Assembly: GCF_018069895.1 (NCBI RefSeq)
Contig: NZ_JAGQDH010000004.1
Span: forward strand, 62,001 to 126,000
Length of the DNA stretch: 64,000 nt
DNA from: Roseovarius autotrophicus
GTDB taxonomy: Bacteria > Pseudomonadota > Alphaproteobacteria > Rhodobacterales > Rhodobacteraceae
Reading direction: 5' to 3'
A model generated the notes under the pieces. That model was not told where the DNA came from and ran no database searches. It was given only the letters and a program-made list of their open reading frames with translations. The translations under genes and the position numbers were made by a program. Position 1 is the first letter of the stretch, and every line of letters starts with the position of its first letter. Below are positions 55,448-62,132 of this stretch, in pieces.

Positions 55448-55469
55448 GTGGTCCGGCAGGCCGGACCAC
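55448..55469 (+). repeat. perfect inverted repeat before the second permease
   Basis: GTGGTCCGGC and GCCGGACCAC are inverted around AG, directly followed by the AGGGAGG ribosome-binding site of the next gene. Folding would place a hairpin at the edge of the translation start region. Confidence 0.6.
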
Positions 55470-55482
55470 AAGGGAGGTTGCC

Positions 55483-56667
55483 ATGGACCCGCTGAGCTGG
55501 ACAGAGATTTTCCTGCGCATCGCCGCGCAACTTACCCCCGTCTGGATCGCCCTTGTGGCGACCTTCGCGCTGTCGGTCGCGTTCAGGCGGCGACTTGGCC
55601 TCTATGGCAAGCTGTTTGACAGCCCGATCGGCATGGCCGGTTTCGGCCTTGTCATGTTCTGGACCTATACCGGGATTTTCGCGGGGGCGTTCGACCTGAT
55701 CCTCACCCATGACGTGCTCGACCAATCCGCCGCGATGAAGAACAAGGGGCCGGGCACACCCTATAGCCAGATGATGGGCACACCCGACCCGAATGCCTAT
55801 CCCTATTACCTGCTGGGTGGCGACAATCTGGGTCGCGACGTGTTCAGCCGCATGGTCGTGGGGGCTTGGGAGGTGATCAAGATCGCGCCCTTCGCCAGCC
55901 TGTTCGCCTTCATGGTGGGGATCACGCTTGGCCTGCCGGCGGGGTATCATGGCGGGCGGCTCGATACGGTCCTGTCGTTTCTGGCGAACCTCATCCTCGC
56001 CTTTCCGGTGATCCTGCTGTTCTATCTGCTGGTCACACCCGAGATCATCCAGACCGGGATTCCGGTCTACATGGCGGCGGTGCTGTTCGTCTTTCCGATC
56101 ATCTTTCTCATATTGCTGTGGAATTCGCGCTTTCACACCCAGCCAGCGGCACGCAACCTTTATGTCGGTGTGACGCTGGTGGTGGGGGCATGGCTTTATG
56201 CGGGTATCGCCTGGGATGCCGACCCGCTGGGGCTGGTGAGCTTTCCGCCCAACCTGCTGGTGGTTTTCGTCGCCGTGGTCTTTGTCAACGCACCCACGGT
56301 GTTCCGCATCGTGCGGGGGCTGACCATGGACATCAAGACGCGCGACTATGTGGCCGCCGCGCAGACGCGGGGCGAGGGGACGTGGTATATCATGCTGTGG
56401 GAGATCCTGCCCAATGTGCGCGGCCCGCTGATCGTCGATTTCTGCCTGCGCATCGGGTATACCACGATCCTTCTGGGCACGCTCGGCTTCTTCGGTCTGG
56501 GCCTCAGCCCCGAGAGCCCGGATTGGGGCAGCACGATCAACGAGGGGCGCAAGCTTCTGTCGATGTATCTGCATCCCGCCCTGCCGCCCGCTGTCGCGCT
56601 GCTGAGCCTCGTTCTGGGGCTCAACCTGCTGGCCGACGGTCTGCGCGAGGAGAGCCTGCGGGATTGA
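55483..56667 (+). CDS. peptide-type ABC transporter permease, DppC-like
   Basis: This 394-residue permease is longer than usual DppC (~300). It has two extra hydrophobic segments (near residues 20-35 and 185-225) and the family LGGDNLGRDVFSRMVVGAWE motif. Its coupling loop reads RGEGTWYIMLWEILPNVRGP. It pairs with the DppB-like gene; the 142-base gap between them carries three palindromes. AGGGAGG precedes its ATG, and its stop lies in copy 3 of the GAGTATTT motif. Confidence 0.9.
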   Translation: MDPLSWTEIFLRIAAQLTPVWIALVATFALSVAFRRRLGLYGKLFDSPIGMAGFGLVMFWTYTGIFAGAFDLILTHDVLDQSAAMKNKGPGTPYSQMMGTPDPNAYPYYLLGGDNLGRDVFSRMVVGAWEVIKIAPFASLFAFMVGITLGLPAGYHGGRLDTVLSFLANLILAFPVILLFYLLVTPEIIQTGIPVYMAAVLFVFPIIFLILLWNSRFHTQPAARNLYVGVTLVVGAWLYAGIAWDADPLGLVSFPPNLLVVFVAVVFVNAPTVFRIVRGLTMDIKTRDYVAAAQTRGEGTWYIMLWEILPNVRGPLIVDFCLRIGYTTILLGTLGFFGLGLSPESPDWGSTINEGRKLLSMYLHPALPPAVALLSLVLGLNLLADGLREESLRD

Positions 56668-56688
56668 GTATTTGGGGAACAGTGAAGG
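56664..56688 (+). repeat. GAGTATTT...GAAC..TGAAG intergenic motif, copy 3
   Basis: TTGAGTATTT, GGG, GAAC, AGTGAAGG. The first bases overlap the TGA stop of the permease gene, and the last bases form the GAAGGAG ribosome-binding site of the ATPase gene. Confidence 0.65.
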
Positions 56689-56696
56689 AGCGCGAC

Positions 56697-58778
56697 ATGG
56701 CAGAACATGACGGACCGATCCTCGAGATCGAGAACCTGTCGATTTCCTTCTTCACCCGCCTGCGCGAGATCCCGGCGGTGATGGATTTCTCCGTCACGGT
56801 GCAACCCGGCGAGGCGGTGGGGCTGGTGGGCGAATCAGGTTGCGGCAAATCCACCGTGGCGCTTGGCGTGATGCGCGATCTTGGGGTGAACGGGCGCATT
56901 GTCGGCGGCACGGTGCGGTTCAAGGGCCGCGATCTGGGCGAGATAAGCGCCGCCGAATTGCGCGACATTCGCGGGCGCGAGATCGCGATGATCTATCAGG
57001 AGCCGATGGCAAGCCTCAACCCGGCGATGCGGGTGGGCCGACAGCTTATGGAAGTGCCGATGATCCACGAGGGTATTTCCGAGGCCGAGGCGCGGGCGCG
57101 GGCGCTGGAGGTGGTGCGCGATGTGAAACTGCCTGATCCTGAACGCATCCTGAAAAGCTATCCCCATCAGCTTTCGGGGGGACAGCAGCAGCGGATCGTG
57201 ATTGCCATGGCGCTGATGTCCAAGCCGTCGCTCTTGATCCTTGACGAGCCGACCACCGCGCTTGACGTGACGGTCGAGGCGGCGGTGGTGGAACTGGTCA
57301 AGGATCTGGGCAAGAAATACGGCACCTCGATGCTGTTCATCAGTCACAATCTGGGGCTGGTGCTGGAAACCTGCGACCGGATTTGCGTGATGTATTCCGG
57401 CGAGGCGGTCGAGACCGGCAGCATCAAGGATGTGTTCGACAAGATGCAGCATCCCTATACGCAGGCTCTCTTTCGCTCTATCCCCCTGCCCGGCGCGGAC
57501 AAGAACACGCGGCCCTTGAAGGCCATTCCGGGCAATTTCCCGCTGCCGCATGAGCGCCCCGAGGGGTGCAATTTCGGGCCGCGCTGCGATTATTTTCAGG
57601 CGGGGCTGTGCGATACGGGCGATATTCCCATGGCGGGGATCACCGGCGATGACCGGCATTTTACCCGCTGCCTGCGATTTGCCGAGATCGACTGGACCGC
57701 GCCGGTCGAGGCCATGGCGCAGCATGAAGCGACCGCTCCCGGCAAGGTCGTGCTCAAGATAGAGAACCTCAAGAAATACTACGAGGTGTCGGCCAACGCG
57801 CTGTTTGGCGGGAGCCGCGGCAAAAAGGTGGTCAAGGCCAACGAGACCCTGAGTTTCGAGGCCCGCGAGAGCGAGACGCTGGCCATCGTCGGCGAGTCGG
57901 GTTGTGGCAAATCCACCTTTGCCAAGGTGTTGATGGGGCTGGAGACCGCGACCGAGGGCGCGATCCTGCTGGATAACCGCAATATCGAGCAGACCCCGAT
58001 CGAAAAGCGCGATACGCAGACCATCGCCGATGTGCAGATGGTGTTCCAGAACCCGTTCGACACGCTCAACCCGTCAATGACGGTGGGCCGCCAGATCATC
58101 CGCGCGCTGGAGGTGTTTGGCCACGGGGCAAGCGATGCCGAGAGGCGCGAGGAGATGCTGCGCCTGCTGGATATTGTCAAGCTACCGCGCGAATTTGCCG
58201 AACGGATGCCGCGACAGTTGTCAGGCGGGCAGAAACAGCGGGTGGGCATCGCCCGCGCCTTTTCCGGCGGTGCCCGGATCGTGGTGGCGGACGAGCCGGT
58301 TTCGGCGCTCGACGTGAGCGTGCAGGCGGCTGTGACGGATCTGCTCATGGAGATTCAGCGCAAGCAGAAGACGACCTTGCTGTTTATTTCCCATGACCTC
58401 GGCATCGTGCGCTATCTCAGCGACCGGGTAATGGTGATGTATCTGGGGCATGTGGTGGAACTGGGCAGCACCGATCAGGTGTTCGCGCCGCCCTATCACC
58501 CCTATACCGAGGCGCTCTTGTCGGCGGTGCCGATCGCGGACACGCGGGTGGAAAAGACCCATATCGTGCTCGAGGGCGATGTGCCCTCGGCCATGAACCC
58601 GCCACCCGGTTGCCCGTTCCAGACCCGCTGCCGCTGGAAGCCGGAGGTGCCGGGGGATCTGTGCGAGCGCGAGGTGCCCCCCGTTCGCGAGATCGCACCG
58701 GGGCATCAGGTCAAATGCCACTTGTCCGAGGCGGCGCTGGCGCGGATGGAGCCGGTGATCCGCGTCGCGGCAGAGTAG
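56697..58778 (+). CDS. fused double ATP-binding protein of peptide ABC transporter (DppD-DppF type)
   Basis: This 693-residue protein contains two complete ATPases. The first (residues ~8-330) has GESGCGKST, LSGGQQQRIVIAMAL, LLILDEPTTALD and a cysteine tail GCNFGPRCDYF. The second (~345-690) has another GESGCGKST, LSGGQKQRVGIARAF, VVADEPVSALD and the tail GCPFQTRCRW. A single chain thus replaces separate DppD and DppF. The ATG at 56697 follows GAAGGAG. A terminator hairpin begins in its last codon. Confidence 0.94.
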   Translation: MAEHDGPILEIENLSISFFTRLREIPAVMDFSVTVQPGEAVGLVGESGCGKSTVALGVMRDLGVNGRIVGGTVRFKGRDLGEISAAELRDIRGREIAMIYQEPMASLNPAMRVGRQLMEVPMIHEGISEAEARARALEVVRDVKLPDPERILKSYPHQLSGGQQQRIVIAMALMSKPSLLILDEPTTALDVTVEAAVVELVKDLGKKYGTSMLFISHNLGLVLETCDRICVMYSGEAVETGSIKDVFDKMQHPYTQALFRSIPLPGADKNTRPLKAIPGNFPLPHERPEGCNFGPRCDYFQAGLCDTGDIPMAGITGDDRHFTRCLRFAEIDWTAPVEAMAQHEATAPGKVVLKIENLKKYYEVSANALFGGSRGKKVVKANETLSFEARESETLAIVGESGCGKSTFAKVLMGLETATEGAILLDNRNIEQTPIEKRDTQTIADVQMVFQNPFDTLNPSMTVGRQIIRALEVFGHGASDAERREEMLRLLDIVKLPREFAERMPRQLSGGQKQRVGIARAFSGGARIVVADEPVSALDVSVQAAVTDLLMEIQRKQKTTLLFISHDLGIVRYLSDRVMVMYLGHVVELGSTDQVFAPPYHPYTEALLSAVPIADTRVEKTHIVLEGDVPSAMNPPPGCPFQTRCRWKPEVPGDLCEREVPPVREIAPGHQVKCHLSEAALARMEPVIRVAAE

Positions 58779-58798
58779 GGCGGTCCATTGAACCGCCC
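58778..58798. terminator. bidirectional terminator hairpin
   Basis: GGGCGGT (58778-58784) pairs with ACCGCCC (58792-58798) around a 7-base loop between the convergent ATPase and mcl1 genes. Confidence 0.65.
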
Positions 58799-58807
58799 CT
58801 GTCGTGC

Positions 58808-59767
58808 TTACTGCGCCGCGATCATCTCGGCCTGTTTGACGATCACTTCGGCCTGCTTGATCGAGGCGATATCCACCAGACGGCCCTTGTAGGTGGTCGC
58901 GCCCTCGCCGCGCGCCTTGGCCTCTTCCATCGCCTTCAGGATCTCGCGAGCCTCCTGAACCGCCTCGTCAGAAGGGGTGAAGACCTCGTTGGCGAGCGCC
59001 ACCTGCTTGGGATGGATCGCCCATTTACCGACCATGCCCAGTGTGGCCGAGCGGCGCGCCTGCGCACGGAAGCCCTCGTCATCCGAGAAATCGCCAAAGG
59101 GACCGTCCACGGGCAAAAGGCCATGCGTGCGGCAGGCGGCGACGATAGCGGTCTGCGCCCAGTGCCAGGGGTCCGACCAGTATTTCGCGCCCTCGCGCAG
59201 CATGTAGTAATTCTCCTGCGTGCCGCCGATGCCGGTGGTCTGCATCCCCATGGACGCGGCGAAATCGGCCGCGCCGAGGCTGAGCGCCTGCATCCGCGGG
59301 CTGGCGGCGGCGATTTCCTCGACATGGGCGATGCCGGCGGCGGATTCGATGATGGCCTCGAAGCTGATCCGCTTCTTGCGGCCCTTGGCGGTCTCGATGG
59401 ACGTCACCAACGCATCGACCGCGTAGATATCGGCCGCACAGCCTGCCTTGGGGATCATGATCTGATCCAGCCGCTCGCCCGCCTGCTCCAGCAGGTCCAC
59501 CACATCACGATACCAGAACGGCGAATCAAGCCCGTTGATCCGCACCGAGAGATACTTGTTGCCCCAATCCACCTCGTTGATGGCGGCAATGGTGTTGGCG
59601 CGCGCCGCATCCTTGTCGGTGGGGGCAACCGAATCCTCGAGATCGATATTGATCACGTCGGCATCGCTTGCCGCCATCTTCTCGAAGAGTTTCGTGTTCG
59701 AGCCGGGGCCGAAAAGCTGGCAGCGGTTGGGGCGGGCGGGCGCGGTCGGCTGGATGCGAAAGCTCAT
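58808..59767 (-). CDS. mcl1: L-malyl-CoA / beta-methylmalyl-CoA lyase
   Basis: This 319-residue member of the CitE-like family cleaves malyl-CoA to glyoxylate and acetyl-CoA and methylmalyl-CoA to glyoxylate and propionyl-CoA. It serves the ethylmalonyl-CoA pathway. Recognisable are RPNRCQLFGPGS, INIDLEDSVAP (metal site), FEAIIESAAGIAHVEEIA, GMQTTGIGGTQENYYM and KWAIHPKQV. These closely match Rhodobacter Mcl1 as I remember it. The ATG at 59767 is chosen for that match, with GGAGGAG upstream. It suggests acetate assimilation without isocitrate lyase. Confidence 0.95.
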   Translation of the reverse strand: MSFRIQPTAPARPNRCQLFGPGSNTKLFEKMAASDADVINIDLEDSVAPTDKDAARANTIAAINEVDWGNKYLSVRINGLDSPFWYRDVVDLLEQAGERLDQIMIPKAGCAADIYAVDALVTSIETAKGRKKRISFEAIIESAAGIAHVEEIAAASPRMQALSLGAADFAASMGMQTTGIGGTQENYYMLREGAKYWSDPWHWAQTAIVAACRTHGLLPVDGPFGDFSDDEGFRAQARRSATLGMVGKWAIHPKQVALANEVFTPSDEAVQEAREILKAMEEAKARGEGATTYKGRLVDIASIKQAEVIVKQAEMIAAQ

Positions 59768-60011
59768 CTGGGGATCTCCTCCGGGTTGGGGCACGGGAAT
59801 CGCGGCTCTGGTATGCAATCGCACTCCGTTTCGCAAGCCGCATCTGCCGCAACGCGGCAACGGGACGCGACCGGAGCGCGTAATAGTGGTGCAAACCGGC
59901 GTTATTCTGAAGAATCTTGCGTGAATTTCTGCCCGACCGCTGAAGCAGAAACGAAATAGTGCGTCACATGAGTCATCTTTTCCCCAAGTGCAGGACAGGA
60001 AAGACACCCCA

Positions 60012-60218
60012 ATGATCGAAACGCCCTATCTCGTTTTCCTCGGCGACGACCCCGATATGCTCGCCGCCAAGGTTGCCATCGGCATCCGCGACTGGCGGCC
60101 CGAGAACGCGGTCGGTCAGTTGCGCCTGGCGGGCTGCGGTGCCGATCTGGGCCTGCCTGCCACCGACCCTTTCCGCTTTGGTGCGGGAAAACTGGTGGCA
60201 GCACTGGCGGCGATCTGA
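60012..60218 (+). pseudogene. dgcN: internally deleted DUF1611/DgcN-family gene (N- and C-terminal ends joined)
   Basis: This 68-residue frame begins like DUF1611/DgcN proteins (MIETPYLVFLGDDPDMLAAK, then WRPENAVGQLRLAGC). After ~50 residues it jumps to ATDPFRFGAGKLVAALAAI, which looks like the usual C-terminus. Full members are ~330 residues and contain the central nucleotide or acyl-transfer domain, missing here. The frame is intact and the gene sits where dgcN normally precedes dgcA. A peptide may still be made, but D-glutamate N-acetyltransferase activity is not expected. The family recognition is from memory. Confidence 0.55.
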
Positions 60219-60220
60219 GA

Positions 60221-60245
60221 GTGAGTATTTGTGGAACAGTGAAAA
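60221..60245 (+). repeat. GAGTATTT...GAAC..TGAA intergenic motif, copy 4
   Basis: GTGAGTATTT, GTG, GAAC, AGTGAAAA, two bases after the dgcN-remnant stop and just before the dgcA start region. It is nearly identical to copy 3 at 56664 although the flanking genes are unrelated. Confidence 0.65.
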
Positions 60246-60256
60246 CGGGGGGCGGC

Positions 60257-61222
60257 GTGCAGATCACGGTAACGCGCGAGAGCTTTCGGCTGGCGCAGGT
60301 CTTTACCATCAGCCGCGGCTCGCGGACCGAGGCGCAGGTGCTGACGGTGACGGTCTCGGAGGGTGGCGCGGCCGGGCGTGGCGAATGCGTGCCCTATGCC
60401 CGCTATGGCGAGACGCTGGACAGAGTGGCGGCGCAGATCGAGGGCTTGCCCGAAGGGTTTGACCGCGCCGACTTGCAAGACCTGCTACCACCCGGCGCGG
60501 CACGCAACGCGGTGGATTGCGCGCTGTGGGATCTCGCGGCCAAGCGCGCGGGGCGGCGGGTCTGGGAACTGGCGGGGCTACCCGCGCCGGGGCCGGAGAT
60601 CACCGCCTACACGCTCTCGCTCGACAGCGCGGAGGCGATGGAGGCGCAGGCGGCACGCCATGCGCATCGACCGCTGCTGAAGATCAAGCTGGGCACGCCC
60701 GACGACATGGCCCGGCTCGAAGCGGTGCGGCGCGGCGCGCCGGACGCCCGGATCGTCGTCGATGCCAATGAGGGCTGGAGCGCGGAGATCTATGCCGATC
60801 TCGCACCGCATCTGCTGCGCCTTGGCGTGGCGTTGGTGGAACAGCCGCTGCCTGCGGGCGAGGATGAGGCCCTGATTGGGATGGAGCGCCCGGTGCCGCT
60901 CTGCGCCGACGAATCGTGTCATGACCGCGCCAGCCTGCCGGGGCTGCGCGGCAAATATGATGTGGTCAACATCAAGCTCGACAAGACCGGTGGGCTGACC
61001 GAGGCGCTCAGCGTGCGCGAGGCGGCGCGCGACCAAGGTTACGGCATCATGGTGGGCTGCATGATCGGAAGCTCGCTCGCCATGGCCCCTGCGACATTGG
61101 TCGCACAGGGTGCGATGGTGACGGACCTTGACGGGCCGCTGCTTCTGGCCGAAGACCGGGCGCACGCTTTGAGATATGACGCCGCCGGGGTTCATCCGCC
61201 CGAGGCGGCCCTGTGGGGATGA
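60257..61222 (+). CDS. dgcA: enolase-superfamily epimerase/racemase, DgcA-like (N-acetyl-D-glutamate racemase or dipeptide epimerase)
   Basis: This 321-residue protein has an enolase-superfamily layout. The N-terminal capping domain contains AQVFTISRGSRTEAQV. The barrel carries the catalytic K-x-K in LLKIKLGT (~residues 141-147), metal ligands in VDANEGW and CADESCHD, and the second catalytic Lys in VNIKLDKTGG. That is the muconate-lactonizing/L-Ala-D/L-Glu epimerase subgroup. Next to a dgcN remnant, the DgcA role is likely. The GTG at 60257 is preferred because a GTG at 60221 lies inside the intergenic motif. Confidence 0.85.
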   Translation: MQITVTRESFRLAQVFTISRGSRTEAQVLTVTVSEGGAAGRGECVPYARYGETLDRVAAQIEGLPEGFDRADLQDLLPPGAARNAVDCALWDLAAKRAGRRVWELAGLPAPGPEITAYTLSLDSAEAMEAQAARHAHRPLLKIKLGTPDDMARLEAVRRGAPDARIVVDANEGWSAEIYADLAPHLLRLGVALVEQPLPAGEDEALIGMERPVPLCADESCHDRASLPGLRGKYDVVNIKLDKTGGLTEALSVREAARDQGYGIMVGCMIGSSLAMAPATLVAQGAMVTDLDGPLLLAEDRAHALRYDAAGVHPPEAALWG

Positions 61223-61226
61223 CGCC

Positions 61227-62087
61227 ATGCGCACTGTCTATGTGAACGGAACCTACCTGCCCGAGACCGAGGCCACCGTGTCGATCTTCGACCGGGGCTT
61301 TCTGATGGCCGATGGCGTCTATGAGGTGACGAGCGTTCTGGGCGGCAAGCTGATTGATTTTCCCGGCCATGTCGCGCGCCTGGAACGGTCGCTGTCGGAA
61401 CTCGACATGAAGAAACCGGCGGTTTTTGACGATCTGCTGGAAATCCACCGCGAGTTGGTGCGCCTTAACGACATCACCGACGGGCTGATCTATCTTCAGG
61501 TCACGCGCGGCAGCGATGGTGACCGCGATTTCGCCTTTCCCGATCCCGAGACGACCGAGCCCACGGTGGTGCTTTTCACCCAGTCGAAGCCGGGCCTTGC
61601 CGACAATCCGGCGGCAAAACGAGGCATCAAGGTCATCGGCATCGAGGATATCCGCTGGGGCCGGCGCGACATCAAGACCGTGCAGCTGCTCTATCCGTCC
61701 ATGGGAAAGATGATGGCGAAGAAGGCCGGTGCCGATGACGCATGGATGATCGAGGACGGGCATGTGACCGAGGGCACCTCGAACAATGCCTATATCGTCA
61801 AGGGCGACCGGATCATCACCCGGCAGCTGTCCAACGACATCCTGCATGGTATCACCCGCGCCGCCGTGCTGCGCTTTGCCCGCGAGGCGCAGATGCAGGT
61901 TGAGGAACGCCCCTTCACCATCGACGAGGCCAAGGTGGCGGACGAGGCATTCCTGACCTCTGCCAGCGCCTTTGTCATGCCGGTGGTCGAGATCGACGGC
62001 GTGACGCTTGGACAGGGCAGTCCCGGACCTGTGGCCACCCGCCTACGCGAAATCTACCTTGAGGAAAGCCGCAAGGCGGCGATCTGA
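61227..62087 (+). CDS. dat: D-amino-acid transaminase (PLP fold type IV)
   Basis: This 286-residue class IV aminotransferase begins VYVNGTYLPETEATVSIFDRGFLMADGVYE. The PLP lysine is Lys150 in RDIKTVQLLYPS, and the phosphate-binding region reads VTEGTSNNAYIV. D-alanine aminotransferases interconvert D-amino acids and 2-oxo acids, e.g. D-Ala + 2-oxoglutarate to D-Glu. It follows dgcA by 4 bases, in keeping with a D-glutamate/D-alanine operon. Confidence 0.9.
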   Translation: MRTVYVNGTYLPETEATVSIFDRGFLMADGVYEVTSVLGGKLIDFPGHVARLERSLSELDMKKPAVFDDLLEIHRELVRLNDITDGLIYLQVTRGSDGDRDFAFPDPETTEPTVVLFTQSKPGLADNPAAKRGIKVIGIEDIRWGRRDIKTVQLLYPSMGKMMAKKAGADDAWMIEDGHVTEGTSNNAYIVKGDRIITRQLSNDILHGITRAAVLRFAREAQMQVEERPFTIDEAKVADEAFLTSASAFVMPVVEIDGVTLGQGSPGPVATRLREIYLEESRKAAI

Positions 62088-62132
62088 GCGGGCCAATCCA
62101 GGGCGGGCCAGCCGGCGCGCAGCCGGACGCCA

